Below are positions 55,853-64,000 of a stretch of 64,000 nucleotides of DNA, in pieces; within the stretch, counting starts at the first letter, position 1, and every line of letters begins with the position of its first letter. The notes beneath the pieces are model-generated. The model was not told the origin of the DNA. It did not search any database and worked only from the letters and a program-made list of their open reading frames with translations. The stretch is from positions 1,674,001-1,738,000 of the forward strand of contig NC_064009.1 in NCBI RefSeq assembly GCF_932276165.1. Direction: 5' to 3'. The position numbers were made by a program, and so were the translations under genes. The stretch comes from Plutella xylostella. Its lineage: Eukaryota; Arthropoda; Insecta; Lepidoptera; Plutellidae.

Positions 55853-56065
55853 TAGTGCCACAAACTTATCTGTTCCGGTGGCAGTTCAAGTAAATGTCTA
55901 ATATTTCTTAATTTTATAAGATTTTAAGTTTGGCCGTAGTGGTAATTTGCCCTTGAGGTTTTAATAAACCCATCTAATCTGTATCAATATATAATTAATT
56001 AGTAAGTAATGAGACATGGATCAATTTAGTTCACTCTCACCGGAACAGATAAGTTTGTGGCACTA
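55853..56065. mobile_element. TA-flanked MITE (TIR TAGTGCCACAAACTTATC)
   Basis: TIRs TAGTGCCACAAACTTATCTG and GTTCCGGTG are repeated in reverse at the right end (CACCGGAACAGATAAGTTTG ... CACTA), inside TA. About 30-bp arms, 213 bp in all. Confidence 0.9.
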
Positions 56066-56455
56066 TACCTACAAATTGTGATGTAATTTCTAATCTGTGG
56101 TACAATCATCAAATTTCATCGAAACAATGGAAAACAAAAACATGTCACGGTGTGTGAGTTTAAGTGGAGGACTTTTTAGAGTTTGGTGTTTTTTGTCTTG
56201 CCGACATGTTTTATAAATAGAAAAACATATATTTATGTATAATTAAGTTATCAAAATACTCTGCTAGTCAAAGACTAAAACGAAAAAAAAACTTAAGCCT
56301 TCTTCTACAAACCATTTATATAAATAGTTAAATACATGCATTTATAGCTTCTGTATATTCTAAATGCACTAGGTATAATCTAAATCGAATATTCGTTCGT
56401 AAATACACTTACAGCTACCGTTCCACCGAAAATTTGCAATTTTATTAACAATCCT
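56066..56455. other. Unassigned spacer
   Basis: Nothing recognised. Confidence 0.4.
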
Positions 56456-56548
56456 TATGCAGCGTAGCTTGCCGGTCAAACATCTGTCAGATCCATACAA
56501 GTTACGTCAGATTTGACAAGCGGGCCACGACGGTGGTGGTAACCCCAC
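56456..56548 (+). repeat. Interspersed repeat Q, copy 2
   Basis: GCCGGTCAAACATCTGTCAG, TTACGTCAGATTTG and GTGGTAACCCCACAG match 13668-13790. Confidence 0.65.
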
Positions 56549-56842
56549 AGCACGGCCTTATCGCCGTAAACCCGTGAAATAACACGTTTGAAGCTCATGC
56601 CTGACGCGCTTTCAGAGATTTCGGCTCGAATTACTTTCTCCAAAACTGAAACTTAATCTGCTCAGTAAAGAACGATTTTAAGTGTGAACCCGTACGGTGG
56701 CGATTACACAATATTCCTTTATTTTCAGAAGTGAACAAAAATAAAATTTTAGTTTCACTGTTAAATGCCATGAGCATTTTGCAGATTGACTTATTAAAAT
56801 GCCTGTAACATTAACTGTAGGTTCATTCTCGCAACCTCGTAA

Positions 56843-56843
56843 T

Positions 56844-56877
<34 letters not shown>

Positions 56878-57060
56878 CGTTTATTCCGTGCCATCGCACA
56901 CACACAGAAAAAAAGAAAACATAATGAAAAACAGTAATAAATGAACACAAAGACATTATGACTAAACAAAAGAAATGTGTGCGTTGTCTGGCACCGAAAC
57001 GGACGGCGGCTCAGCTAAGGCGTTAGTGGCGGATGTATGATTGGGTGCTGTATTTTCTTT
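56843..57060 (-). mobile_element. LINE 3' end with (ATT)n tail
   Basis: On the minus strand a 37-codon frame ending NAHISFV is followed, about 115 bases on, by GGCACGGAATAAACG and an (ATT)n run (56843-56873). The simple tail right after AATAAA is typical of a LINE 3' end. A host terminal exon is less likely but not excluded. Confidence 0.6.
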
Positions 57061-57417
57061 GAGAAGGATACAAGTTTATAAACGTAAACCTAACCCTAAG
57101 TTATACTAACTCAAATGAGAGGATCGGTCGTCTAATATATCTCACATTAAAGCAAAATTAAAAGCCACTACATGCATAATCATAAAACATAACTCCACCG
57201 TTTATAACTGACCACTTACTGGCATCAGCGTTGACGACACAAATAGACTAAGTACGGTCATAGAGCTAGTGATGGGACAGAATTAGCCGAAATTTGCCGT
57301 CACATTACCACTACCCGCTCGCAGTACGCATCCTATTTGTGTCTCCACGCTTGCTGCGGATACGTGGTTCTAAGCGCAGTATATGCAAGGTGCTGCGATT
57401 AAACAACAACATTTTAC
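57061..57417. other. Unassigned spacer
   Basis: Nothing recognised. Confidence 0.4.
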
Positions 57418-57420
57418 TTA

Positions 57421-57560
57421 GGCCCTGTTTCACAATGTCTGGTTAGTGGCTACCTGTGAGATAAAATACAACATGCTGTCACTGTCAAAAAAATAATATC
57501 AGAGAGTGATGTATTTTATCTCACAGGTAGCCAATAACCAGATATTGTGAAACAGGGCCT
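57421..57560. mobile_element. PIF/Harbinger-type MITE, 140 bp
   Basis: TIR GGCCCTGTTTCACAATGTCT pairs over about 50 bases with the right end, and TTA flanks both sides (57418-57420, 57561-57563). The GGCC start and TTA target match those of 30908-32191. Confidence 0.94.
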
Positions 57561-57804
57561 TACTGTTTTAGCATAAAAACCTTTAAACATTATTTAACAA
57601 GTGTTTAAAATGAAGTTTGACAGATTTATTAAGCTTTGACTACGCTGAACGTCTGTTAAATACTGTTTAAGTTAATATGGTAAGGCCCTTAGATTTTAAG
57701 AATCATAGTCGTAGGGTCGGAAAATTTGTTACAAGAAAATGGGCTGATTTCAGACCAATATTTTGTAAAATATTTAAAGGTACTATAAGAAAAAGAGAGT
57801 TGTA

Positions 57805-57993
57805 AGCTATTATGTAGTCTGAGCCTATCTGAAACCTAGTTAAACATTGTGAGATATGGCGTTTCGACTTTCTCCGTGTTCGGCATCATAAGGGTCACAG
57901 TGACAGTTAAATAAAGTCCATTTTTCTCTCCACCTTTAATTTGCAAGGTGCGGGTGCCTATATAAATAGAGTGAGTCGCCCGCGCGCCTCAAT
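57805..57993 (+). repeat. 190-bp TATA-containing block, left inverted copy
   Basis: Nearly identical in reverse to 62524-62713. It holds AGCCTATCTGAAACCTAG, CGTTTCGACTTTCTCCGTG, TCTCTCCACCTTTAATTTGC and a TATA box. Neither copy has terminal repeats of its own. Confidence 0.88.
57958..57969 (+). promoter_or_regulatory. TATA-box-like element
   Basis: CTATATAAATAG preceded by a GC-rich GGTGCGGGTGC. If used, transcription would start near 57985-57995. It is conserved in the inverted copy, where it would fire leftward from about 62545. Confidence 0.45.
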
Positions 57994-58028
57994 TGGTTTT
58001 TGATTTTTGAAGTGAACACTTCGGCAAA

Positions 58029-58127
58029 ATGGCTCAATGTAGCCACGGTTCTCGTCGGCTTCGCTCCGACGGGGAAAAATATAATATTGAATTTGCGGAG
58101 TCCTCGCTGCCGGGAGCTGTAGCGTGA
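58029..58127 (+). CDS. Small ORF of 32 codons downstream of the TATA box
   Basis: Starts in the context GGCAAAATGG, encodes MAQCSHGSRRLRSDGEKYNI and continues to end in SLPGAVA before TGA. It lies 60 bases after the TATA box and 60 bases before a CC|GTGAGTAAA donor-like site at 58190. The 91-codon minus-strand frame over the same DNA is an alternative. No homologue is known to me. It could be a short first exon, an upstream ORF or transposon promoter DNA. Confidence 0.3.
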   Translation: MAQCSHGSRRLRSDGEKYNIEFAESSLPGAVA

Positions 58128-58195
58128 TGCGGACCAGGCGGCGCAGCCATTGCTGAGGATTTCGCAACGAAGGTTTGAGTTGATAAGCCGTGAGT

Positions 58196-58687
58196 AAAAT
58201 GCTATTATTTACTGCTTTTAAAAGCTCAGCCACTGGTCATAATGCTCCGGCGCTTGGGGTTTTTATCCCACGCAGTAGGGTCCGATTCAATAGTCGTGGT
58301 GATGATTGATCACATATTCCGGTCCTACTAGTGGCGCTTGAGCTAGATACTTACATTAATGACCGCTTTAAGTAAAGCATATGTTAATTTTATACAGGAA
58401 AAAAAAAATAATAAAAATATATTTTTCTACCCTCAATTTCTAATATTTTTAGAAAACAGTTGATAAAAACTTTGCTATTACAATAATGCACTTGATTATA
58501 GCTTATGTAAGGCTTTACAAACAGGAGCTTTCCAGGACCGTCATAGGATTTTTTACAGGAAGCACGTGGCTCCGAGTTTCAGTATGTTGGGACATTGTAG
58601 CAGATGCGGCGAGTAATGTGATCCGCCTGTACCTACCCGCTGAGGGTAGGCAGGCCGATTCGGTGAAATTGAAGTTTCGTGTAACCT
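58196..58687. other. Unassigned spacer
   Basis: Nothing recognised. Confidence 0.4.
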
Positions 58688-59130
58688 GCACCCGGCCCTG
58701 TGCTCCTGCGCTGGCCGCCGTCTTGTGGCACCTGCATCGCAGTGTACACCCGGCCCTGCGCTCCTGCCCTGGCCACCGGTTCGTGCCACCTGCATCGCAG
58801 CATACACCCGGCCCTGTGCTCCTGCGCTGGCCGCCGTCTCGTGCCACCTGCATCGCAGCGTACACCCGGTCCTGGCCCTGGCCACCGGTTTGTGGTACCT
58901 GCATCGCTGCATAGACCCAGCCATGCACTCCTGCCCTGGCGGCTGTACACCCGGTCCTGGCCCTGGCCACCGTTTTGTACCACCTGCATCGCAGCGTACA
59001 CCCGGTCCTGGCCCTGGCCACCGGTTTGTGCTACCTGCATCGCTGCATAGACCCAGCCATGCACTCCTGCCCTGGCGACTGTGTTGTCCCACCTGCATCG
59101 CTGCGCACACCTGGCACTCCTGTTCTGGTT
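58688..59130. repeat. GC-rich minisatellite, 58-bp unit
   Basis: The marker CCTGCATCGC starts at 58731, 58789, 58847, 58898, 58983, 59034 and 59092: steps 58, 58, 51, 85, 51 and 58. The 51-bp form lacks seven bases near the CTCCTGCGCTGG part, and 51 plus 85 makes a 136-bp higher-order unit seen twice. Because 58 is not a multiple of three and the unit lacks stops, five long ORFs on both strands overlap here; none is taken as a gene. Confidence 0.93.
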
Positions 59131-59478
59131 GCCAGATCCAAACGCCCCCTGTCTGGGAAGAGATTTTATGCTCAGCGGAACCGCCTGCACTATTGCTAGC
59201 ACGGTCATCATCATCATCAGCCATCATTATGAGTGACTTATTTAGAAGGTATCGAGTAACGTGCGCTATTCATCAGTGATTTTGGCATATGAAGACGAAC
59301 GTTTACTGCCAAGGTTGGTCATGTTAGCCATACAAGGGCACACCAAGGAAGCCTGAGTAACCACCTGCAGTCGCCGTAGCCGCATCGGCATGGATGACGA
59401 CAAATCGGGTAACGTGCACCGCTTCTAAAAGTGTTATAGCACTTCAATTTGATGCCTCCGCTGAGGTAGGGTATTCTA
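59131..59478. other. Unassigned, moderately GC-rich
   Basis: Nothing recognised. Confidence 0.4.
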
Positions 59479-59655
59479 TTAAAGCAGCTTTCTTCTGAAC
59501 TGCCCAAAGTGACCTGTAGACTGCTCCTGGGGATAGTTGTGCAATCAATTTTTTATTTTATTTTTTATTTCTATGTCTCTGCTGAAGAAACTGTCTAATG
59601 CAGCTTTTGTTCTAAACTGCCTTAAGATCATTGGACTGCTCATGGGAATGGTGAC
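59479..59655 (+). repeat. Two diverged direct repeats of about 58 bp
   Basis: GCAGCTTTCTTCTGAACTGC ... GACTGCTCCTGGGGATAG near 59482 and GCAGCTTTTGTTCTAAACTG ... GGACTGCTCATGGGAATGG near 59601, about 119 bp apart. Confidence 0.6.
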
Positions 59656-59660
59656 GCACG

Positions 59661-59806
59661 GTAAGTACAGGAGTGTTACTCTATACTGATGAGAAACGAA
59701 CGAACGAGAGTTGTCGTGCAATCGGCACGTTTAATACATACAAACAGATAGCTGGCGCCGCAGTGCACTGAAAGTTCGTTTTTCGTCATATAAAGTGACC
59801 CCCCAG
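59661..59806 (+). mobile_element. MITE (TIR GTTACTCTATACTGAYRARAA), uninterrupted copy
   Basis: Left TTACTCTATACTGATGAGAA, inner ACGAGAGTTGTCGTGCAATC, right (reverse) GTCACTTTATATGACGAAAA. Matches 14888-15297 once the nested element there is removed. Confidence 0.8.
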
Positions 59807-61840
59807 ACGCTATCTTAAGTGTCATGACACATCGGCAGATTCCAGCTTTGAGTCTTTTCTTTTCTCGGCTGTGAGCAAAGTGAATCCCACCGGCGTGTGT
59901 TCAACCTAAAAGCACTGAGCTAATTCCTGATTTCGTGAAAGTCGCTGTTGCTATACCATACCGCTTCACAAGTTACCGAATTTATTATGATCCTACTGTC
60001 GGGTGATCATGATCGGAGTGTCATCGCGGTTTCTGAGTGGCACCATATTAGCTGTCTTCCTTATGTCCCAGTGGATTGTGAGTGTGTATCCGAGCTCTTT
60101 GTTGAAAAATGCGTGAACCTCCTACGCAGCAGCTGTCTACTAGTTGTGTATCGAATAAATCGAGTAACGGTGCTCTTGCACGAGACGACTACCTTTTGGT
60201 AAAATTATAACTTCCACTATTCTGGGAACATGCATATACCTACTGTGTACTGTGTATCACATCACGTGTAGCCGCAGCCCTACTCAACGTACGGGGCTAG
60301 ATAATAAACAATGGCAGTCGTCATTAAATTTCTATGAATTTCGAAGGTCATCATTTGGAGCACAATCCAAAGGGTGAAAGTACTTACCTATTCATGCCTA
60401 AACGGCTTCTCTAATGAAAATGTATTTTTAATTCGATTCTGGCGCAAACGTTTCATAACTATTTTTCAACACTGTATCTGCTGAAACTACTTAGACTGAC
60501 TGGTTAAGATGCAGACGTGCCGTTTTCACAATTCCATTTTGAGTAATCCTCAACTGTTTTATGGATCTTTCAGTTAGTTACGTAACTAGTTACCAAGTAA
60601 AAAATTACTTGTGTCATGCTCGTACTCGCATCTCATTTAGGAGCTCTCTGGCCTCTAGCTGAAGGCTAAAACTGGTATATATATCTACTAAGCTAGTACA
60701 GAGTTATAACCGGGCAGCGGTGACATGGTAGCTGCTTGATTTATTAGAGTTTGCTGAAAACTTTCTAAATAAGTAATAATTATTAGTCATAATATTAACT
60801 CTTCGCAGTTCTTTCAGAATGCAATACCAGGTCGCTGAAGTAGGTAACCTTCCTTAGCTGGACAACAACAAGCCTTTTTGTTTTAAAGAGAGTCAGAATT
60901 ATTCGCCGTTCCACTGTCATATCGATGTCCAAGGACTTTTTCTTGGGTTTAGCTAACTACCTAAGTTTACCTATAGATAGCCGCAAGCTATCTGCTGTTG
61001 GCGAACTGTCAGTTCTGATTGATAAGTCAGGCTCGAGGTGGCTCGTCCAACTGTCCATGTTCCCGCCACCATGATTGTTGCTTCCACAGATTAGAGAGTC
61101 TATGTTGGCTGTCGTTGCATCAGGTCTGATCAGGTACAACTAACATCTTTACGTACCATCTTTATTTAATCGAGCTATTTTATTTTGTTTTATCTAGGTT
61201 GACTTAATGGTTTCAAAATCGAACCTACAACAATGTAAGTAGGTACCTACCTACGTACCTTTGAAGTTGCAACAAGGCGAAACCTTAAGGTTTTGGCCGA
61301 GACCTGCCCTTAGTGTTGACGAACATACCTAAAGGTGACCTTGTTAATGTTTTTCATATGAAGTACTGAACATTTTACTTATCCTGGTGGCATGACTGAT
61401 CATTTACTTACCCAGCTAAGACATGTTAGCCGGGTTTCATTTATCAACTATTACAATTGTTATTGTTGTGTTAATCAATCTTTATTAATTGATGTCATCT
61501 ACCAAGGAATGCTGCCAGAGCTCATAATATTCACACATGATGATACAGAATGATAGTAGCCCACAAAATCGGTGCAAAGGCTTATAAAATAACTTTCCTT
61601 CCTAGTAGGACTGCACAGGAACTCGTTAACCGCCGAGTTAGTTAGAATACAAAATTAGACTGTGTGTTACTTGTCAATCTAGAATATGAATATAGTGACC
61701 TGCATCATGTTTTGAAAAACTGAATACTTAGTTATCCGCCAGTGTCACAGCCTTCATCTAATCTTTTCCAGTAGCTGATGAGGCTGAGATATTTAGTAAA
61801 ATTATCTTCCCTTCAAGCACCACTCCTCGTTCCAAGGACT
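59807..61840. other. Unassigned; no exon confirmed
   Basis: ORFs at 59948-60202 (plus) and 60957-61139 (minus) are not recognised. The region is less AT-rich than the window average. Confidence 0.4.
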
Positions 61841-61842
61841 AG

Positions 61843-61995
61843 ATGCCGCGCCAGGTGTTGCAGGCCGTGTCGTCGTACAGGGCTGACTGAGCAGGTCCTC
61901 GAGGCTCCAGGGTCGGCTGCTGCATTTCTGAGGTCAGTCCAGAATTACATACCCTATTCAGCATGTGCTGACCTGAGCCCCAGCGGCCTGGATCG
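61843..61995 (-). CDS. Candidate coding segment, GC-rich (uncertain strand)
   Basis: A minus-strand frame is open between stops over about 51 codons, including MLNRVCNSGLTSEMQQ, later ALYDDTACNTWRGI before TAG at 61843. The GC-rich part (61840-61935) stands out from its AT-rich surroundings. A TGACCTCAG site could serve as an acceptor before the last 30 codons. A plus-strand ORF (61778-62020) overlaps it. No family is recognised on either strand. Confidence 0.3.
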
Positions 61996-62351
61996 ATATT
62001 CTACATTTTACAGCTTTTAAATATTGTTGCAAAGTGTTTCACTGGTTCCATCCATTCGGCTAGTGTATGTTAAAAATATTGCCTTGACAATAACAAGATT
62101 TTGATCAATAATTACTTATAAGTATTGCTTTCGAAGAGGCACTGTGTGTATCCATATGTATAAATACCTACCTATATGTATAGGTACATACCTTCCATAA
62201 CTTTCTGACAAGTCAGGAATAATAAGGAAGTACTTAAGTCTTATGTATACTTATACCTTTCTTTTTAGTATATCTATTACCTAGAAATCTATACATTATA
62301 AATTTATAGATTCAAATATTTATCTACTGATATACTCATCAGTAGCTTATG
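61996..62351. other. AT-rich spacer
   Basis: Nothing recognised. Confidence 0.4.
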
Positions 62352-62740
62352 GGTCACAGTTGGTTTTCTCTCCACCATGCGATAATAAACACATCTCACA
62401 ATGTTTAACTAGGTTTCAGATAGGCTCAGACTACATAATAGACGCATTTTTCCTGAAATAAAAATGACATATTATGTATCTAGCCTATCTGAAACCTAGT
62501 CATTTCTGCATGGTGATATTACAACTGAGGCGCGCGGGCGACTCACTCTATTTATATAGGCACCCGCACCTTGCAAATTAAAGGTGGAGAGAAAAATGGA
62601 CTTTATTTAACTGTCACTGTGACCCTTATGATGCCGAACACGGAGAAAGTCGAAACGCCATATCTCACAATGTTTAACTAGGTTTCAGATAGGCTAGATA
62701 CATAATATGTCATTTTTATTTCAGGAAAAATGCGTCTATT
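62352..62740. repeat. Complex foldback around the right TATA block
   Basis: AGGTTTCAGATAGGCT and its complement form a palindrome within 62406-62511. A 60-base stretch starting at 62443 (AGACGCATTTTTCCTGAAAT) recurs in reverse at 62677-62737. Between them lies the TATA block (62524-62695), and 62352-62375 is a deleted direct-orientation remnant of it. Confidence 0.8.
62524..62713 (-). repeat. 190-bp TATA-containing block, right inverted copy
   Basis: Reverse of 57805-57993 with very few differences, starting CAACTGAGGCGCGCGGGCGA. The TATA box faces left. Confidence 0.88.
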
Positions 62741-62788
62741 ATTCTTATCATACGAAGAAGACGCTGTAATGTGTGTATGGTTTTGTAC

Positions 62789-62810
62789 ACATATATATAT
62801 ATATATATAT
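62789..62810. repeat. (TA)n microsatellite
   Basis: Uninterrupted AT run of about 20 bases. Confidence 0.9.
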
Positions 62811-63160
62811 TACAACATGTTAACACAATATGATAAAAAAACCTTTGAAATTTTCGTTTAAATGATATATTTTTTATAATTAACTAGTACACTGGCTATG
62901 CATGTGTGTGCTAGCTGTTAAGCGCACTGTCGCATTATGATTATTATCATATTTATCTTGCAATCATCAATATACTGTCCCCTGACAGCATTACGACATC
63001 AAAATCAGGAAATGGCTCTATTCGGCCTCCGTAGTGCGTAACTCTGCCTAATGTGCACAGGATAGACACCCTTGTTTCAAATTTGATAGAGTGTTAAATT
63101 GAACAAGACTTGTTTATTATGATCTTACAGTGCGTTCACTATTTGTTGAATATTTGGAAA
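62811..63160. other. Unassigned spacer
   Basis: Nothing recognised. Confidence 0.4.
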
Positions 63161-63289
63161 ACAAACTCGCTTCCAATGAAAAAAAAATCTTCTTACAAAA
63201 TGCCGACACCAAGTAAGCACCATTTTTTTTTCAAACATTTAAATTAATTTGAACAAAATATTTACGTTTCGAGTTGGTAATAGGGCTTG

Positions 63290-63390
63290 CAATACCGGAA
63301 TTATTTTCCTTACCGGTATTGAGATCCGGTATTACATCTCAATACCGGGAATCCGGTATTAATACCGGTATTAGATTTTCTTGTAATAAA
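63290..63390. mobile_element. End of a DNA element rich in CCGGTATT palindromes
   Basis: AGGGCTTGCAATACCGGAAT begins a cluster of direct and inverted CCGGTATT words (at least six). A single such end is visible, so the element is truncated; similar TAGGG-TTGCAATACCGG ends occur in hAT-type elements. Confidence 0.6.
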
Positions 63391-63395
63391 TGGCA

Positions 63396-63530
63396 TACAT
63401 TGGGTTTATTATTATTATTAAATTCTTTATGTACATAGGCGAACTTAATGCTAAAAGCATTCTCTTCCAGTTCACCTTGGGCGTTGTGGAGAAAGTGATA
63501 GGCAGTGCGAAAGACAATGAGGACAGTTTA
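63396..63530 (-). mobile_element. LINE 3' end with (TAA)n tail
   Basis: Minus-strand CTGGAAGAGAATGCTTTTAG, TTCGCCTATGTACATAAAG and a (TAA)n tail at 63400-63420, the same LINE-type signature as 39604-39722. Confidence 0.7.
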
Positions 63531-63870
63531 ATTTTGTTTAATATCTATATTGTTAAACACTAGAATATATACTTAATTATACATAATATTATAAAATAAA
63601 CGTATACCTACAGACATAATTTTAAAGTCGTAAATGTCAAAATAAAACAAGAAAAAGCAATCAAATTCTGTATTTTGTAAAAGTATTTTTGTCCTTTTCG
63701 GAGTAATTTGGCGTTACATCTGTGGAAGTTTTTCATTGCTCCTGAGCGTACAAGTAGGATGTAGTAGTGCATTAGTGATCCGACTGTACCCGGTCTCGTT
63801 GACATGTATTACACATTACACATACATTAGCCAGGCCCCGAGCGAGACGCGATTATCAACTATTTGCGTA

Positions 63871-64000
63871 TCCTAACTATATATAATATATAATATATAA
63901 TAATATTATAAATGCGAAAGTAACTTTGTCTGTCTGTCTGTCTGTCTGTTACTCTTTCACCCCAAAACTACTGAAAGTATTTGAATGAAATTTGGTATAC
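63871..64000 (+). mobile_element. Helitron-like element with (GTCT)n, cut by the window edge
   Basis: TCCTAAC start after A, an inserted TATA-rich stretch, ATAATATTATAAATGCGAAA, (GTCT)n and CCAAAACTACTGAA. The 3' half is outside the window. Confidence 0.85.

Larger units (their letters stand above)
63165..63740 (-). mobile_element. MITE (family CACTCACG), reverse, with inserted DNA
   Basis: The left part (63165-63289) has AATGCCGACACCAAG and TACGTTTCGAGTTGGTAAT, the right part (63690-63740) TCGGAGTAATTTGGCG and GTTTTTCATTGCTCCTGAG. About 400 bases of foreign DNA lie between. Confidence 0.72.

Noticed and set aside
58515..59279. ORFs up to 224 codons on both strands
   Set aside because: All derive from the 58-bp minisatellite, which lacks stop codons in most frames; five frames overlap.

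Overview
The window looks like moth or butterfly (Lepidoptera) nuclear DNA. It is AT-rich, almost gene-free, and packed with short mobile-element copies of types well known from that order: tRNA-derived SINEs, 3' ends of RTE-type and other LINEs, Helitron-like elements carrying a (GTCT)n stretch, and many Tc1/mariner-, hAT- and PIF/Harbinger-type miniature elements (MITEs). No rRNA, no functional tRNA gene, no CRISPR array and no bacterial-type operon is visible. The species cannot be told from the sequence alone.

Host coding sequence is very sparse. The best evidence is one terminal exon on the minus strand (53360-53477). It has a pyrimidine-rich 3' splice site, 38 codons, a TAA stop and an AATAAA signal about 40 bases later, so a gene of unknown identity enters from the right. 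A second exon-like piece (5705-5837, minus, ending at a perfect GTGAGT donor) lies inside a TA-flanked inverted-repeat transposon and looks like the N-terminal DNA-binding part of a DDE transposase. A TATA box with a 32-codon ORF and a donor (57958-58195), a GC-rich ORF near 61850-61990 and an unassigned ORF at 33574-33846 are weaker candidates.

Layout. 1-15 kb: AT-rich DNA with SINEs, MITEs, an RTE 3' end and several nested insertions. 15.35-23.6 kb: two direct tandem copies of a 4.13-kb non-coding unit. Each copy begins with a GC-rich hairpin and CTAG (like the 3' end of a minus-strand Helitron), then has about 150-bp repeats, then 12 copies of a GC-rich 17-19-mer spaced mostly about 54 bp, then four about 155-bp and two about 460-bp spaced repeats around a GGGAAA...TTTCCC hairpin. 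23.8-25.6 kb: two opposed Helitron-like copies, one split by a 1185-bp hAT element with an exact 8-bp target duplication. 26-40 kb: scattered SINEs and LINE ends and a 1284-bp Harbinger-like element with nested inverted repeats. 40-53 kb: AT-rich DNA with nested MITEs. 53-64 kb: the terminal exon, a SINE nested in a MITE with a long target duplication, and a 4.9-kb segment (57.8-62.7 kb) bounded by inverted copies of a 190-bp TATA-containing block and holding a GC-rich 58-bp minisatellite.

The genes do not form a pathway. The information in this window is mostly the order of insertions: at least ten nestings can be read from target-site duplications.
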